A stretch of 64,000 bases of DNA, taken from NCBI RefSeq assembly GCF_004521915.1, contig NZ_SDKD01000009.1, forward strand, positions 1 through 64,000, given 5' to 3'. Below are positions 46,653 to 55,721 of the stretch, piece by piece. The stretch comes from Brevibacillus migulae (GTDB lineage Bacteria > Bacillota > Bacilli > Brevibacillales > Brevibacillaceae). Position numbers and translations under genes: made by a program. Every line of letters starts with the position of its first letter. Position 1 is the stretch's first letter. The notes under the pieces were generated by a model. The model saw only the letters and a program-made list of their open reading frames with translations, was not told where the DNA came from and did no database searches.

Positions 46653-46687
46653 GAAAAAAGAGGAGCTGCTCAATTGCTCCTCTTTTT
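46653..46687. terminator. Terminator hairpin downstream of the CBO0543-like gene
   Basis: AAAGAGGAGC and GCTCCTCTTT pair; A-run left, T-run right. Confidence 0.7.
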
Positions 46688-46773
46688 CTCATATATCCGA
46701 TCGCTCTCATAGATCCGTGCAAGCCATTGCTTAAATCGGCATCGTGGATAGTGCCACTTGGAATGGATACAGC

Positions 46774-47268
46774 TCAGGTTGTCTGTTTCAAGCTTTTCAA
46801 GAAAGTAAGGTGAAGCGGTAATAAGAAGTAATACACGACCAAATAAACGGGAATCGAATAGATGGGCCTCCATTGATGAAGCTTCATTAACCCGACAGCT
46901 ACCGCCAACCATTCAGCCGTAAAGGAGAGAGCCGTAAATAAGATCGAATACATCAGCTTCTTTTCTTCGATGTAATAGTTAAGGTATATCACCGCTATAC
47001 TAGGGGGGATTACACTGTATAAAAACAATTCAGGTATGCCTCTTAACCCTTTCTTCCCAATATCGAACACATCCAGCCAAACCGAGACGATGGTGTCAAT
47101 GATCCAGACGGAAGCTGCAATGACCCCCATGGTGAGGTAAATTTCTCTCCAGTTGAGACGCTTTGGCATGAATATGACAAATAAAATCAGAATGATGCCG
47201 AGTGTGACTGGATACCACCACCCTGTGCTGAAATCCATATTTTCGATCACTTTATTGAGCATACTCAT
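46774..47268 (-). CDS. CBO0543-like small membrane protein
   Basis: A 164-residue protein with five hydrophobic helices. The pattern WIIDTIVSVWLDVFDIG, ELFLYSVIPPSIAVIY and a C-terminal HQWRPIYSIPVYLVVYY matches the CBO0543 family known from Bacillus and Clostridium, whose function is unknown. A GGAG site precedes the ATG at 47268. Confidence 0.7.
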   Translation of the reverse strand: MSMLNKVIENMDFSTGWWYPVTLGIILILFVIFMPKRLNWREIYLTMGVIAASVWIIDTIVSVWLDVFDIGKKGLRGIPELFLYSVIPPSIAVIYLNYYIEEKKLMYSILFTALSFTAEWLAVAVGLMKLHQWRPIYSIPVYLVVYYFLLPLHLTFLKSLKQTT

Positions 47269-47371
47269 CCCTCCTTAGGAGATAGCATCTCCCAAAAAAT
47301 AGGATGGATACAAATGCTGTACAAGTACCCGTGGAATATCTGGTAGCAGGGGAAAGTGAACGCGAAATCCG

Positions 47372-47596
47372 CTATTTTTTAACTGTATTCTTCAAAGGGA
47401 TCACATGCGGCTTCCATTCATCGGATCTTGGGAGCGGCAGCTTTTTTATTTCTTTCCAATCGGAGGGTTTCGCGTTGGGAATAAACATACCGTTGGTTTG
47501 AGCAGTGGGGTTGTTTGGGGAATACGCACTTGAAACGTTGCCCAATACAACAGTCAGCAACACACATGTACTCATCGCCACTAATTTTTTGGTCAT
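47372..47596 (-). CDS. Small secreted hypothetical protein
   Basis: A 74-residue protein with a signal peptide (MTKKLVAMSTCVLLTVVLGN, cleavage after VSSA) and a mature part of about 48 residues rich in proline and lysine. A cysteine in the hydrophobic core is too early for a lipobox. ATG at 47596 with AGAGGTG seven bases before. Function unknown. Confidence 0.6.
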   Translation of the reverse strand: MTKKLVAMSTCVLLTVVLGNVSSAYSPNNPTAQTNGMFIPNAKPSDWKEIKKLPLPRSDEWKPHVIPLKNTVKK

Positions 47597-47762
47597 TGAC
47601 ATACACCTCTTTGCACCATGGTCTTTGTCAATGTGACGGAAATGGAATGGTAATGTTTCAAATTATTGTAAGTGACTGTTTATCAACGATCGCGTATGGC
47701 TCCGCAGGAGTGGTGTTTGCTCAATGTAAAACTTGGTTCTATTGTGGGTTCGGACAAAGACC

Positions 47763-49103
47763 TTACACATTTATCCCCCGCTTTACTTCCTCAATAACGG
47801 CTTTTACCCCCTCATGAATCTGCTCCGGTCGGGCGCGAGAAATGCTGATTCGCAAAAACTTCTCCCGCTGCAGATAGTCTGAGAGGTAGAATTGCTTCCC
47901 GCTCTGCACGAGAACGCCCCGTTCCTTGAGCCGATCCACCACCCGCTCCAGATTGACTGCCTGTGGCATCTTGAACTGCGTATACACGCCCGATCGGACA
48001 TTCGCCACTTCGAGCAGCCCCGCATCGTTATACGTCTTCACTGCATCATGCAAGATCTCGATCCTCGATTCATACTGCCGAAAGATCTTTTCCCTGTGCT
48101 TTTCGTACATGCCGTTCTTGATGTAGATATCAAGAGCTGCCTGTGACAGCAAGGCAGCAACGTTCTGCCCATTATACGTATGAAAGCTGTCCAAGAGCGG
48201 CTCCGGCAGTACTACAGCGCCTATACGCAATCCCGGGAAGATGATCTTTGAGAAGCTTTTCAAATACACCACATGCCCGCTCTGGTCATACGCGAATATC
48301 GGGTCAAAGCCTCGCCTGTCACCGAGATCCGCCATAAAATCGTCTTCCACCACATACACATCATACTTGGCTGCCAGACGGGCTATCGTCTTTTTCTCCC
48401 TGACACCGTAAGATGTGCCGAGTGGATTATGATGTCTCGACATCGTGTAGAAGCATTTGATATCCCCGTCGCGAAATATTTCCTCCAGCCGCTGCAGATC
48501 GATGCCTCCTGCGGTGCGCACGATGCTCTTCACCGGCAGCCCTTCCGCCTCAAGGAATTTCAAATACAGATTATAGCTCGGCTGTTCCACCAAGACTGCC
48601 GTCCTGCCGTTCGGGAACGGCATCCGCGCTAATGTTTGAAGCGCCTGCTGGATGCCCGACGTCACCGCGATTTGCTGGGCCTTGGCAAACACCTGATCAT
48701 CCGCGAGATGCTTCACGAGCGTTTCGCGCAAAGCGTCAAGCCCCTTCGGATTCCCATAGGTAAACAAATGGTATTTGTAAGTGTCGATTGCCTTGTTCAA
48801 GCAATGCTGAAAATCCCGGTAAGGAAATACATTCAGATCGGGAGAGGAAGAAGCAAAATCAATCACCCCGTCATCTATGCCGGCCACTTCCTCTTCGTCT
48901 TCCACGATATAGTAACCGCTCTGCGGAATCGAATAGATCGCATGACGCTTCTCAAGCTCCGCATAAGCGCGCGTCACCGTGTTGATGCTGCAGCCGTATA
49001 TATCCGCTGCCTGGCGAACAGACGGCAGCTTCTGCCCCGGGCGAAGCTCGCCCTCAGCCCGCTTTTGTTCTATATCCGCCAGAATCTCCGAATATTTTTT
49101 CAT
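47763..49103 (-). CDS. MocR-type regulator (GntR-HTH plus aminotransferase domain)
   Basis: A 446-residue MocR protein. Residues 1-70 are a GntR winged helix (LPSVRQAADIYGCSINTVTRAY); from about 85 a fold-type I aminotransferase domain follows, with VTSGIQQALQ, the aspartate in VVEDDFMADLGDR and the PLP lysine in YLKSFSKIIFPGLRIG (the second K). MocR regulators sense amino-group metabolites through PLP. The gene is divergent from an EamA exporter, and 10-bp direct repeats sit between. Confidence 0.9.
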   Translation of the reverse strand: MKKYSEILADIEQKRAEGELRPGQKLPSVRQAADIYGCSINTVTRAYAELEKRHAIYSIPQSGYYIVEDEEEVAGIDDGVIDFASSSPDLNVFPYRDFQHCLNKAIDTYKYHLFTYGNPKGLDALRETLVKHLADDQVFAKAQQIAVTSGIQQALQTLARMPFPNGRTAVLVEQPSYNLYLKFLEAEGLPVKSIVRTAGGIDLQRLEEIFRDGDIKCFYTMSRHHNPLGTSYGVREKKTIARLAAKYDVYVVEDDFMADLGDRRGFDPIFAYDQSGHVVYLKSFSKIIFPGLRIGAVVLPEPLLDSFHTYNGQNVAALLSQAALDIYIKNGMYEKHREKIFRQYESRIEILHDAVKTYNDAGLLEVANVRSGVYTQFKMPQAVNLERVVDRLKERGVLVQSGKQFYLSDYLQREKFLRISISRARPEQIHEGVKAVIEEVKRGINV

Positions 49104-49182
49104 GACCTGCTCGCCCCCCCACGCTTCAAGATCTGTCCGAAGTTCTTCTTAAACCCCACTATAGCGAAAAAAGCGCAGCCAC

Positions 49183-49205
49183 ACCATAACTGCTGACCAT
49201 AACTG
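49183..49205. promoter_or_regulatory. Direct repeats, MocR operator candidate
   Basis: ACCATAACTG occurs twice, starting at 49183 and 49196, with a 13-base period. Tandem direct repeats are the usual operators of MocR regulators, and the site lies in the divergent region. Confidence 0.6.
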
Positions 49206-49310
49206 TACCCAAACAGTTTCGCGTTTTTCGAATTGTGCTGCAAAACGGGATGCCTTACGATTCCAATGACAGGTTCGAACCTTACATTCGCTTAAAGGAG
49301 GAATTCATCC

Positions 49311-50273
49311 ATGCAATCCAAGACACAGCGCGGACGCGTCTATGCCTATATCGCCGTGCTCGTCTATGCGGCCATCATCGGATTATCATTTATGTTTACA
49401 AAGGTCGCCCTTACGTACGCCAACCCAATCGACACCCTTGCGCTTCGTTTTTCCTTTTCGTTCGCGGCAATTGTCGTACTGGTCGCCACCGGCGTGTTTC
49501 GCATTTCACTCAAGGGCAAGCCGTGGCCAAGATTGCTTCTCTTAGCCATGATGTATCCGCTCGGCTTCTTTACCTTGCAGACATTTGGATTGAAGCACGC
49601 TTCCTCCGCTGAAGGCGGCATTATCTTTGCGACAACGCCGATCTTAACCGCCATACTGGCGGGGATTTTTCTGAAGGAATCCACGACACTGCGGCAGAAG
49701 CTCTCGATCCTGCTATCCGTATTCGGCGTGGTATTGATCTTTGTCATGCAAGGAACCGGCATTGATCTTGCCAATGTAGCGGGCATATCGCTGCTTATCC
49801 TCTCCTGTCTCGCATCTGCGGGCTATGTCGTACTCTCCCGCTATCTGCTTCGCACGTTCACACCGACCGAGGTTACCAGCTCCATGATGGCGATCGGATG
49901 TGTAATCTTTTGGGCAGCGTCGCTCGCAGGTCATGCGGCTGACGGGACAATGAACCAAATCTTCACGCCATTGGCGAATACGGAATTTGTCTGGTCCATC
50001 TTTTATCTCGGCATACTGGCATCGCTGGTGACGGCTTTCTCGTCCAGCTACGCGCTGACCAAGCTTGAAGCTTCCAAGATCAGTGTATTTTCCAATCTGT
50101 CTACCGTCATCTCGATCGCAGCCGGAGCCTTCATGCTCGGTGAAACAGTGACCGTCTACCATCTCATCGGTTCCGCGCTCATTATTGCAGGAGTGATTGG
50201 AACCAATGTGAAACAGAAGACCAAACAGGGCAGCGTCGCTCCAGGTTACCAGGCTAAGCAAGTCGAAGGGTAA
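49311..50273 (+). CDS. EamA/DMT-superfamily transporter
   Basis: A 320-residue protein with ten hydrophobic helices in two EamA halves (about 15-145 and 165-300). Motifs include LRFSFSFAAIVVLV, EGGIIFATTPILTAILAGIF and the second-half ASLVTAFSSSYALTKLEASK. It probably exports amino acids or related metabolites. AAAGGAGG precedes the ATG. It is controlled, by position, by the divergent MocR regulator and followed closely by a nitroreductase gene. Confidence 0.88.
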   Translation: MQSKTQRGRVYAYIAVLVYAAIIGLSFMFTKVALTYANPIDTLALRFSFSFAAIVVLVATGVFRISLKGKPWPRLLLLAMMYPLGFFTLQTFGLKHASSAEGGIIFATTPILTAILAGIFLKESTTLRQKLSILLSVFGVVLIFVMQGTGIDLANVAGISLLILSCLASAGYVVLSRYLLRTFTPTEVTSSMMAIGCVIFWAASLAGHAADGTMNQIFTPLANTEFVWSIFYLGILASLVTAFSSSYALTKLEASKISVFSNLSTVISIAAGAFMLGETVTVYHLIGSALIIAGVIGTNVKQKTKQGSVAPGYQAKQVEG

Positions 50274-50315
50274 AGTCTTTAACCAATCAACCACAAGTAA
50301 AGGAGTGTGCAGGGA

Positions 50316-50957
50316 ATGAATGGGAAAGTGGATAGCAAGTCGGATTTCTTTACAGTATTGAGAGAGAGGCATGCCGTGAAGCGTTATGATGACCATTACC
50401 GGATGAAGGATGATGAAATCCGGACTCTCATTCAAAGCGCCTCAGAAGCACCCTCCGCCTGGAATCTGCAGCATTGGAAATTTATCGTCATCACGGACCA
50501 GGCTCAAAAGGAAGTCTTGTTTGAAATTGCGTACGGACAACGTCAGGTCCTCGAATCTTCCATTGTCGTCGCGATCCTCGGGGATTTGCATGCGGATCGC
50601 AATGCGGAGAAAGTGTTCGAATCGGATGTGCAGGCAGGACGAATGACTCCGGAAATCAAGCTAAATCTGGTCATGCAAATCGAGCAGGCTTATGCCAACA
50701 AACCCGACTGGGCGAGAGATCAGGCTATCTGCAACGCTTCTCTTGCCGCTATGCAGCTGATGCTTGCCGCAAAGGCGATGGGGCTGGATTCTTGCCCGAT
50801 GGGCGGCTTTGACCCCAACAAGCTTATCGAAGCCTTCGCGATCCCGGATCGATATGTGCCCATCATGCTCGTGTCGGTCGGCAAGGCAGCAGAGCCGGCC
50901 CGCCCGTCCGCAAGGCTGCCGATCGAGGAGACGATCGTGTGGAATCGATTTGAGTGA
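50316..50957 (+). CDS. Nitroreductase-family flavoprotein
   Basis: A 213-residue FMN-dependent nitroreductase-like protein. The FMN site is RHAVKRYDDHYRMKDDE with SASEAPSAWNLQHWKFIVIT, and the second site is MLAAKAMGLDSCPMGGFDP. AAAGGAG stands ten bases before the ATG at 50316. It follows the EamA transporter by about 40 bases and likely belongs to the same operon. Confidence 0.88.
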   Translation: MNGKVDSKSDFFTVLRERHAVKRYDDHYRMKDDEIRTLIQSASEAPSAWNLQHWKFIVITDQAQKEVLFEIAYGQRQVLESSIVVAILGDLHADRNAEKVFESDVQAGRMTPEIKLNLVMQIEQAYANKPDWARDQAICNASLAAMQLMLAAKAMGLDSCPMGGFDPNKLIEAFAIPDRYVPIMLVSVGKAAEPARPSARLPIEETIVWNRFE

Positions 50958-50992
50958 GGGGGGAGTTATTTGTCATCACTTTTTGATATTCC

Positions 50993-51024
50993 AAAGCCTC
51001 AGAGTGTTGTCTCTGAGGCTTTTT
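50993..51024 (+). terminator. Terminator after the nitroreductase gene
   Basis: AAAGCCTCAGAG and CTCTGAGGCTTT pair around a six-base loop and end in five T. Confidence 0.9.
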
Positions 51025-51035
51025 GTGTGCATTTC

Positions 51036-51417
51036 AAAAATAGTCGTATCATCCATGTCACCTTTGCCCCACCGCCGCTCCGCCTTACAGACACAAGGCT
51101 TCACAGCCTTTCCTCCCCCATTTCGCCCAATTTCTTGAGTAATAAAAGTCGTATTACGAACAGGGGAAAAACAGAGGCTATGACCGAAAAAATCAGTGTC
51201 AAAAAAGCAATTAAAGTCGAACGAAGAGCAAGAGAAAAGCTGGGGATAGGTCCAGAGGGCATCGGAGAAAAAAATCGGAGGAAAGTCAGATTTAGCAAGG
51301 GGTTTCGGATCTTTCGATCCTTTTGAAGAAGAGAAAAGAGCCGAGGAAAAACAGGAACAGTTCCCCGCTTCTCGCTCGGCTCATAGCACGACTTTTATAG
51401 CTTTAGTACGACTATTT
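51036..51417. repeat. Nested inverted repeats built on AGTCGTA
   Basis: AAATAGTCGTA at 51038 is repeated inverted at 51407-51417, and ATAAAAGTCGT at 51142 inverted at 51388-51398, so two related 11-base boxes form nested inverted pairs around a 382-base segment. Inside lie a GAGCCGAG/CTCGGCTC hairpin (51338-51382), a GGATC/GATCC hairpin (51307-51320) and a basic 48-codon ORF (51180-51326) with a poor ribosome site. Nothing else is seen from 51418 to 51683. Confidence 0.5.
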
Positions 51418-51683
51418 ATGCTTTGTTTAAACTTTGATTGCTATTTACATAGTAGGATTGGTTTGGGTTTAGTGAGAATATGGAATTCATGACTACGAAT
51501 ATCGTTTTTCCTTTCTGGGTCCGCTCTTATTTTTAAACTCAAAATGTTGAAAGATAAGATCCCTCTCCATGAAACAATCAAACATAATGTTTCCAACGTA
51601 TCTATTCCGAGATTCGAAGATCACCGAACCGACGTATTGATTTCAACGGCTACGATAGAAGCATTAGGCAATTGCAATAACGT

Positions 51684-52912
51684 TCATGATTTTTGGACAA
51701 GGTACTCGAACAAATCATATAAACGACTTACTAATCTCGAATACATTTGCTCCGTGGCTTGAAACGATTCTAATTCAAGTGTAGATACAATATTTTGTTT
51801 CAGTGATTCCTGCTTCTCAGTTGGTATTATATGAAAATAAAGGATCCTTAAATCGTTAAGTAAATATAAGGGAGCAATTAGTTTCTTGACCTCATCATCA
51901 ACTTCATTTTTTCCACTTAACAACAACAAAAGAAACTGATAATACCTGATGCTTCCCCATTTCCCATGCTCCTTATCCACAGGCTCAGCGGTGCTTCTAT
52001 AGAAGGATTTGAGATTTTCCAAGTTCACAGATTCAATCAAAATCTTATGTAATGCACTTATGACTGGCTTAATTTCAAGGGAGCTATAGGTGATAGGCTT
52101 CCTAATGTCCTCCAATACTGCTATAACTTCTTCATCCAAATGATTAAGATTTAGTTCTTTCCGAATCTTCAAACTGTCATATAGCTTGTTTCGTAAGTTT
52201 ATGATTTGTCTTTCTACAATCGGTTCACTGAAAATATGCTACACATTTGACCTAAGTAAAATTCCGAATTAATAAGGGTATGGTCAGACTCAACATTATG
52301 AATTTTCAAGTAGTCCAGTGTGTCTTGATTCAGCTTATCTAAATCCCCCAACCACATTACGACCTTACCATTACTATTAATGCCAAAGGGAATTTCAAAA
52401 TCGTCCATATATCGAAGAGTGCCATATGATTCAGAAAAAAGGTTAAGTTCATATTCAGGATGATGCATAAAATAGATAAGACAGTTCTTATTAAAAAATA
52501 CAGGTGTTAGAAAGCCATCACCCGCCAATGCGGTTAAACCAGGTATGTTCTGGTAGTCTTCATAATCATACGAAAATTCGACGGTTTCGCAAAAATCATA
52601 TTTTATACCGAGATGCCGATGCGTCGAAATCACCTTTTCTTGATTTCGCTTGTCCAGCTCATCATGCAAATAAAGAACCACTTTTTTTGACTTTTCTGTC
52701 AACCTCAAGGCACTACAAGTAGTGCATTTCATCTGCGGAAACCTATCTATCTCGATATACTTACCCTCTAAATTAATAGAGTATGGTTCAAAAGCTAATT
52801 CGACAAGATTGCCGCATACCCTACATTCGTGTGTTGTTAGTATCATGCTGTCGCTTATAAAGTCTTTTAACTTAATTTCTTCTACCACAACATCGCCCCC
52901 GAATCTTTGCAT
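51684..52912 (-). pseudogene. Frameshifted zinc-ribbon protein of unknown function
   Basis: Two frames of 232 and 162 residues join into one protein of about 410 residues. After GQMCSIF the first frame ends in VNRL, while the next frame continues without stop as FSEPIVERQIINLRNKLYDS into the second ORF. Restoring one T in the T-run at about 52231-52234 repairs it. The N-terminal domain has a zinc ribbon (CRVC and CTTC); the C-terminal part is helical. A GTG at 52888 may be the true start. It is the last gene of the cluster. Family unknown. It could be a real pseudogene, a phase-variable gene or an assembly error. Confidence 0.72.
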
Positions 52913-52922
52913 TTTTACTTGA

Positions 52923-54080
52923 CTAAAGAGACTGTGCCATTTTTAACCTACGATACTTCTCAAGCAGACTATTTAATGCAATTCCTGTTTTAATCCCCTT
53001 ACGGATGTGTTTTTTCTCTCTTTCGTTTTCAGAATAAATCCATTCATAAGTATCCTCATCTTTGCACAACTCATCAATAAATTGCTGTTTATTTCTGACA
53101 AGGTATTCCTCGAATAATTCCCTCTCCATTTCGCTATTGAAAGTAACAACTACTTCATAAAATCTGTTTCTTGCCCAAATTGCTTCATGATCATCTTCCA
53201 ATAAAAATTCATGAAGGATATAATTCAGGCTGTTTTTTACGAAGTATTTGTAAGAGTATGTTTCATCGTGGTTGTGCTTTTCAAAAGAAATAAATCCCCA
53301 TTCAGGAACAGTTGTCACATATCTTCCGCTATCCAGGACCGCATATTGCTGACTGAACATCTTTGTCCCGAAACATCTTATATCCAGAATGCCAAATGAT
53401 GTACTGTGATTCGTCATCACATAGGAATAGAACTCAGGTCGATCACAGTCTGCATCATATTCTAAGCTTATTGTATATTCAGGATTGAATACGTTATAAA
53501 ACATCCCCTCTTCTCTTTTCCATTCACTCTTGGTTCGCAATTTATTCTTGATTTGTTCTAATGGAGGTCTATTTAACAGGAACCGTTTTTTCCATAGATA
53601 CTCTATGTGATTGATATCTGCACTTTTATTGATTTCAGTGTTGGAGTCGCCAACACGAGTGTATATGTAGTTAGCACGTACAATACGCCCTTGATCAGAG
53701 TAATCTTCAGTTAAGAAAAATGGAGTTTCTGTACTATTTTTTACGATCAAAACGTCGATCAGCTTACCTTGAATGAACAATGATTTCAACTCAACAGATG
53801 GTCTGATGCCGCCACTGAACTTCTTCGCCTTCAGAAAGTCGATCACATTTTGCTGTGTTTTTCGATTCTCGTCTCCCTCCACTCCCTTTATTTCGTAAAC
53901 ATCGCTCACCCCAAATATTATATAAGCATCTCTATCAGCACGGTTATTTGCCATACATATGATATCGTGCAACAAGTTTGCTTTATTGGAATGGTATTTT
54001 TCTTTAAAATCCCAATAATCACTTTCTCTTTTGGATGAAATGAAGAGTGCAATTTCATCTGCGAGAGCATTGTTATCCAT
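52923..54080 (-). CDS. Schlafen-type AlbA_2 domain protein
   Basis: A 385-residue protein. Residues 1-150 are a Schlafen AlbA_2 domain: ESDYWDFKEKYHSNKANLLH, then DIICMANNRADRDAYIIFGV and a LIDVLIVKNSTETPFF strand. AlbA_2 domains of this group bind nucleic acids; in vertebrate Schlafens they cleave tRNA and in bacteria they occur in regulators and defence proteins. The C-terminal 230 residues do not match a domain I know. It lies 10 bases upstream of the zinc-ribbon gene and belongs to the same minus-strand run. Confidence 0.8.
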   Translation of the reverse strand: MDNNALADEIALFISSKRESDYWDFKEKYHSNKANLLHDIICMANNRADRDAYIIFGVSDVYEIKGVEGDENRKTQQNVIDFLKAKKFSGGIRPSVELKSLFIQGKLIDVLIVKNSTETPFFLTEDYSDQGRIVRANYIYTRVGDSNTEINKSADINHIEYLWKKRFLLNRPPLEQIKNKLRTKSEWKREEGMFYNVFNPEYTISLEYDADCDRPEFYSYVMTNHSTSFGILDIRCFGTKMFSQQYAVLDSGRYVTTVPEWGFISFEKHNHDETYSYKYFVKNSLNYILHEFLLEDDHEAIWARNRFYEVVVTFNSEMERELFEEYLVRNKQQFIDELCKDEDTYEWIYSENEREKKHIRKGIKTGIALNSLLEKYRRLKMAQSL

Positions 54081-54160
54081 ATGAATCGCCCCTTAGATTA
54101 CTGCGGATCCAACCCAGCGGCGGGAAAATTGATCCTCAGAAAATGAACCTATCGTTACGT

Positions 54161-54742
54161 TTAATTGGGTAAATGAATTTTTTGAGCTAAACTTTTATCG
54201 TGTGTCCAACGGCTACTGATATTTTTCCTCTTGCATATCAAATACGCCTCATTATCTAATAGCAATCTTGTTTTATACAGATTCTCAGAACTGACTTTCT
54301 CTCCACGCTTCTCGTTATCTCTCCAACCCATAAAGTATATTTTGTCACATTCTTCTACGTCTTTCCGATAATAGGCAATATCAGATGGTTCAGGAGTATT
54401 TTGAACATTCGCTGACTGAGGAATCCTTTTATTGAATTCAGTGAAAAAGTAGAAAGTCTTGTATGGATTATCGGGATCGTACTGTAACCCAAGTATCTTT
54501 CGTAACTGAGTATATTTATCTCCTATGTTGGTATCAATGACAAATCCGTTATTCACATTTACCTCAAAGTAGAAGTTATGAGCCTTAACCCCGAACATCA
54601 ACTTATATGGGATTTCATCAGTAAAAAAGAAAATATCGAAACTGACCTTGTTATAAGTAAACGCAAACTTATATCTTTTGATCCCTTTTGTCTTCATATC
54701 AACATACAATTCTTTAAGTCCAGTTAGCTTCAGAGTAACCAC
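54161..54742 (-). CDS. DUF6037-like protein
   Basis: A 193-residue soluble protein starting near LKLTGLKELYVDMKTKGIKR and continuing YNKVSFDIFFFTDEIPYKLM, which I associate with the DUF6037 family (moderate certainty). No catalytic motif is obvious. The apparent start codon is GTG at 54742, but a CTG eight bases after GGGGTGG would fit the family start better. It lies between the Schlafen-type gene and the split gene at 54776-55622. Function unknown. Confidence 0.68.
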   Translation of the reverse strand: MVTLKLTGLKELYVDMKTKGIKRYKFAFTYNKVSFDIFFFTDEIPYKLMFGVKAHNFYFEVNVNNGFVIDTNIGDKYTQLRKILGLQYDPDNPYKTFYFFTEFNKRIPQSANVQNTPEPSDIAYYRKDVEECDKIYFMGWRDNEKRGEKVSSENLYKTRLLLDNEAYLICKRKNISSRWTHDKSLAQKIHLPN

Positions 54743-54775
54743 CCCTGATAAATATTGAACCTATCGTTCAAGTGC

Positions 54776-55622
54776 TTAATTGGCAAGCAGAACAGAGTGA
54801 TCGGAAATTTTGCTTACATATTCTTGCCAATAGTTCTCCTCATCCCCTTCTATATTATGAAGCCAAAAATACATCATAGTGGCTTCGAGGTGTTGCTTCT
54901 TTCCCTTAATAAATGGTTTATCCGATATTCTTCTGTAGAGTGAATTCAGATTAAACAAGTTGCTTTTCTGCTTGTAATCATAATCGTATTTCCAATACGG
55001 AACATCGCTCTTTTTTCTATGGCTTACTGGCCAACTATCTTTATCGTCATAAAAGCGATGAACCCAATCGCTACAAAATGCCAAGATATCAACCTTATAC
55101 TTCTGCCACGTTTTTTCAACCCATTGATCCACTTCATCGGAGATCATAAATTTATTGCTATTATTAGGCTGGATTTGAATCTGATGATAATCCTTTATGA
55201 AAGAAAATAGCAATTCTGTTTGGTATTTCAGAAAAGGATTCTTTTTCACTAATTGAGCATAGCATTCATATGACGAGCTTCTGAATTCACTTTCTGTAAT
55301 AAAGGTAAAACAGCTCGTCCTTTTTTAGAAAGTTGATAATCGCTCGATCCAATTTTTTATTGTACTCGTCATAAATATGTACCAGCCAATCCTGGATCTC
55401 CTCATCATAGTACGAAATACTATTCCTATACTTTTCGAGCCGCTCATTATTCAAAACAGTCTGCTCATCCAACTTGGTTGTATCCAGGTATTGATTGAAA
55501 TACTCAAATACATAGTTAACACAGGTCTTCATATTTTCCATGCGGTTTGCAAGACTGAATTCGTTCAATTGATCTTCTTTCTTCCTTCGAGCAATATATT
55601 CTTCGATTGAGAGCAATTTCAT
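54776..55622 (-). pseudogene. Frameshifted hypothetical protein
   Basis: A 111-residue frame (55622-55287) and a 157-residue frame (55249-54776) look like one gene of about 275 codons. The second frame stays open upstream of its GTG as FITESEFRSSSYECYAQLV, reaching back to the end of the first (ELFYLYYRK), so a single-base indel near 55290-55300 would join them. The protein is helical, rich in charged and aromatic residues, without signal or membrane segment. Family not recognised. As with the zinc-ribbon gene, a true mutation and a sequence error cannot be told apart. Confidence 0.65.
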
Positions 55623-55721
55623 CCCACCTGCTTCACCAAAATATTCAACTATACTCCTTGGAAACGATAATATGTAAGAAGCTCCGTTCAGGTTTGAACT
55701 GGAGCTTCTTATCGGTCTTAA

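Noticed and set aside
50970..51326. 118-codon plus-strand ORF
   Set aside because: It begins before and runs through the strong terminator at 50993-51024, and its middle lies in repeat sequence; only the last 48 codons could be a gene and they lack a good ribosome site.
51544..51762. 72-codon plus-strand ORF
   Set aside because: No ribosome site, and its end is antisense to the zinc-ribbon gene.
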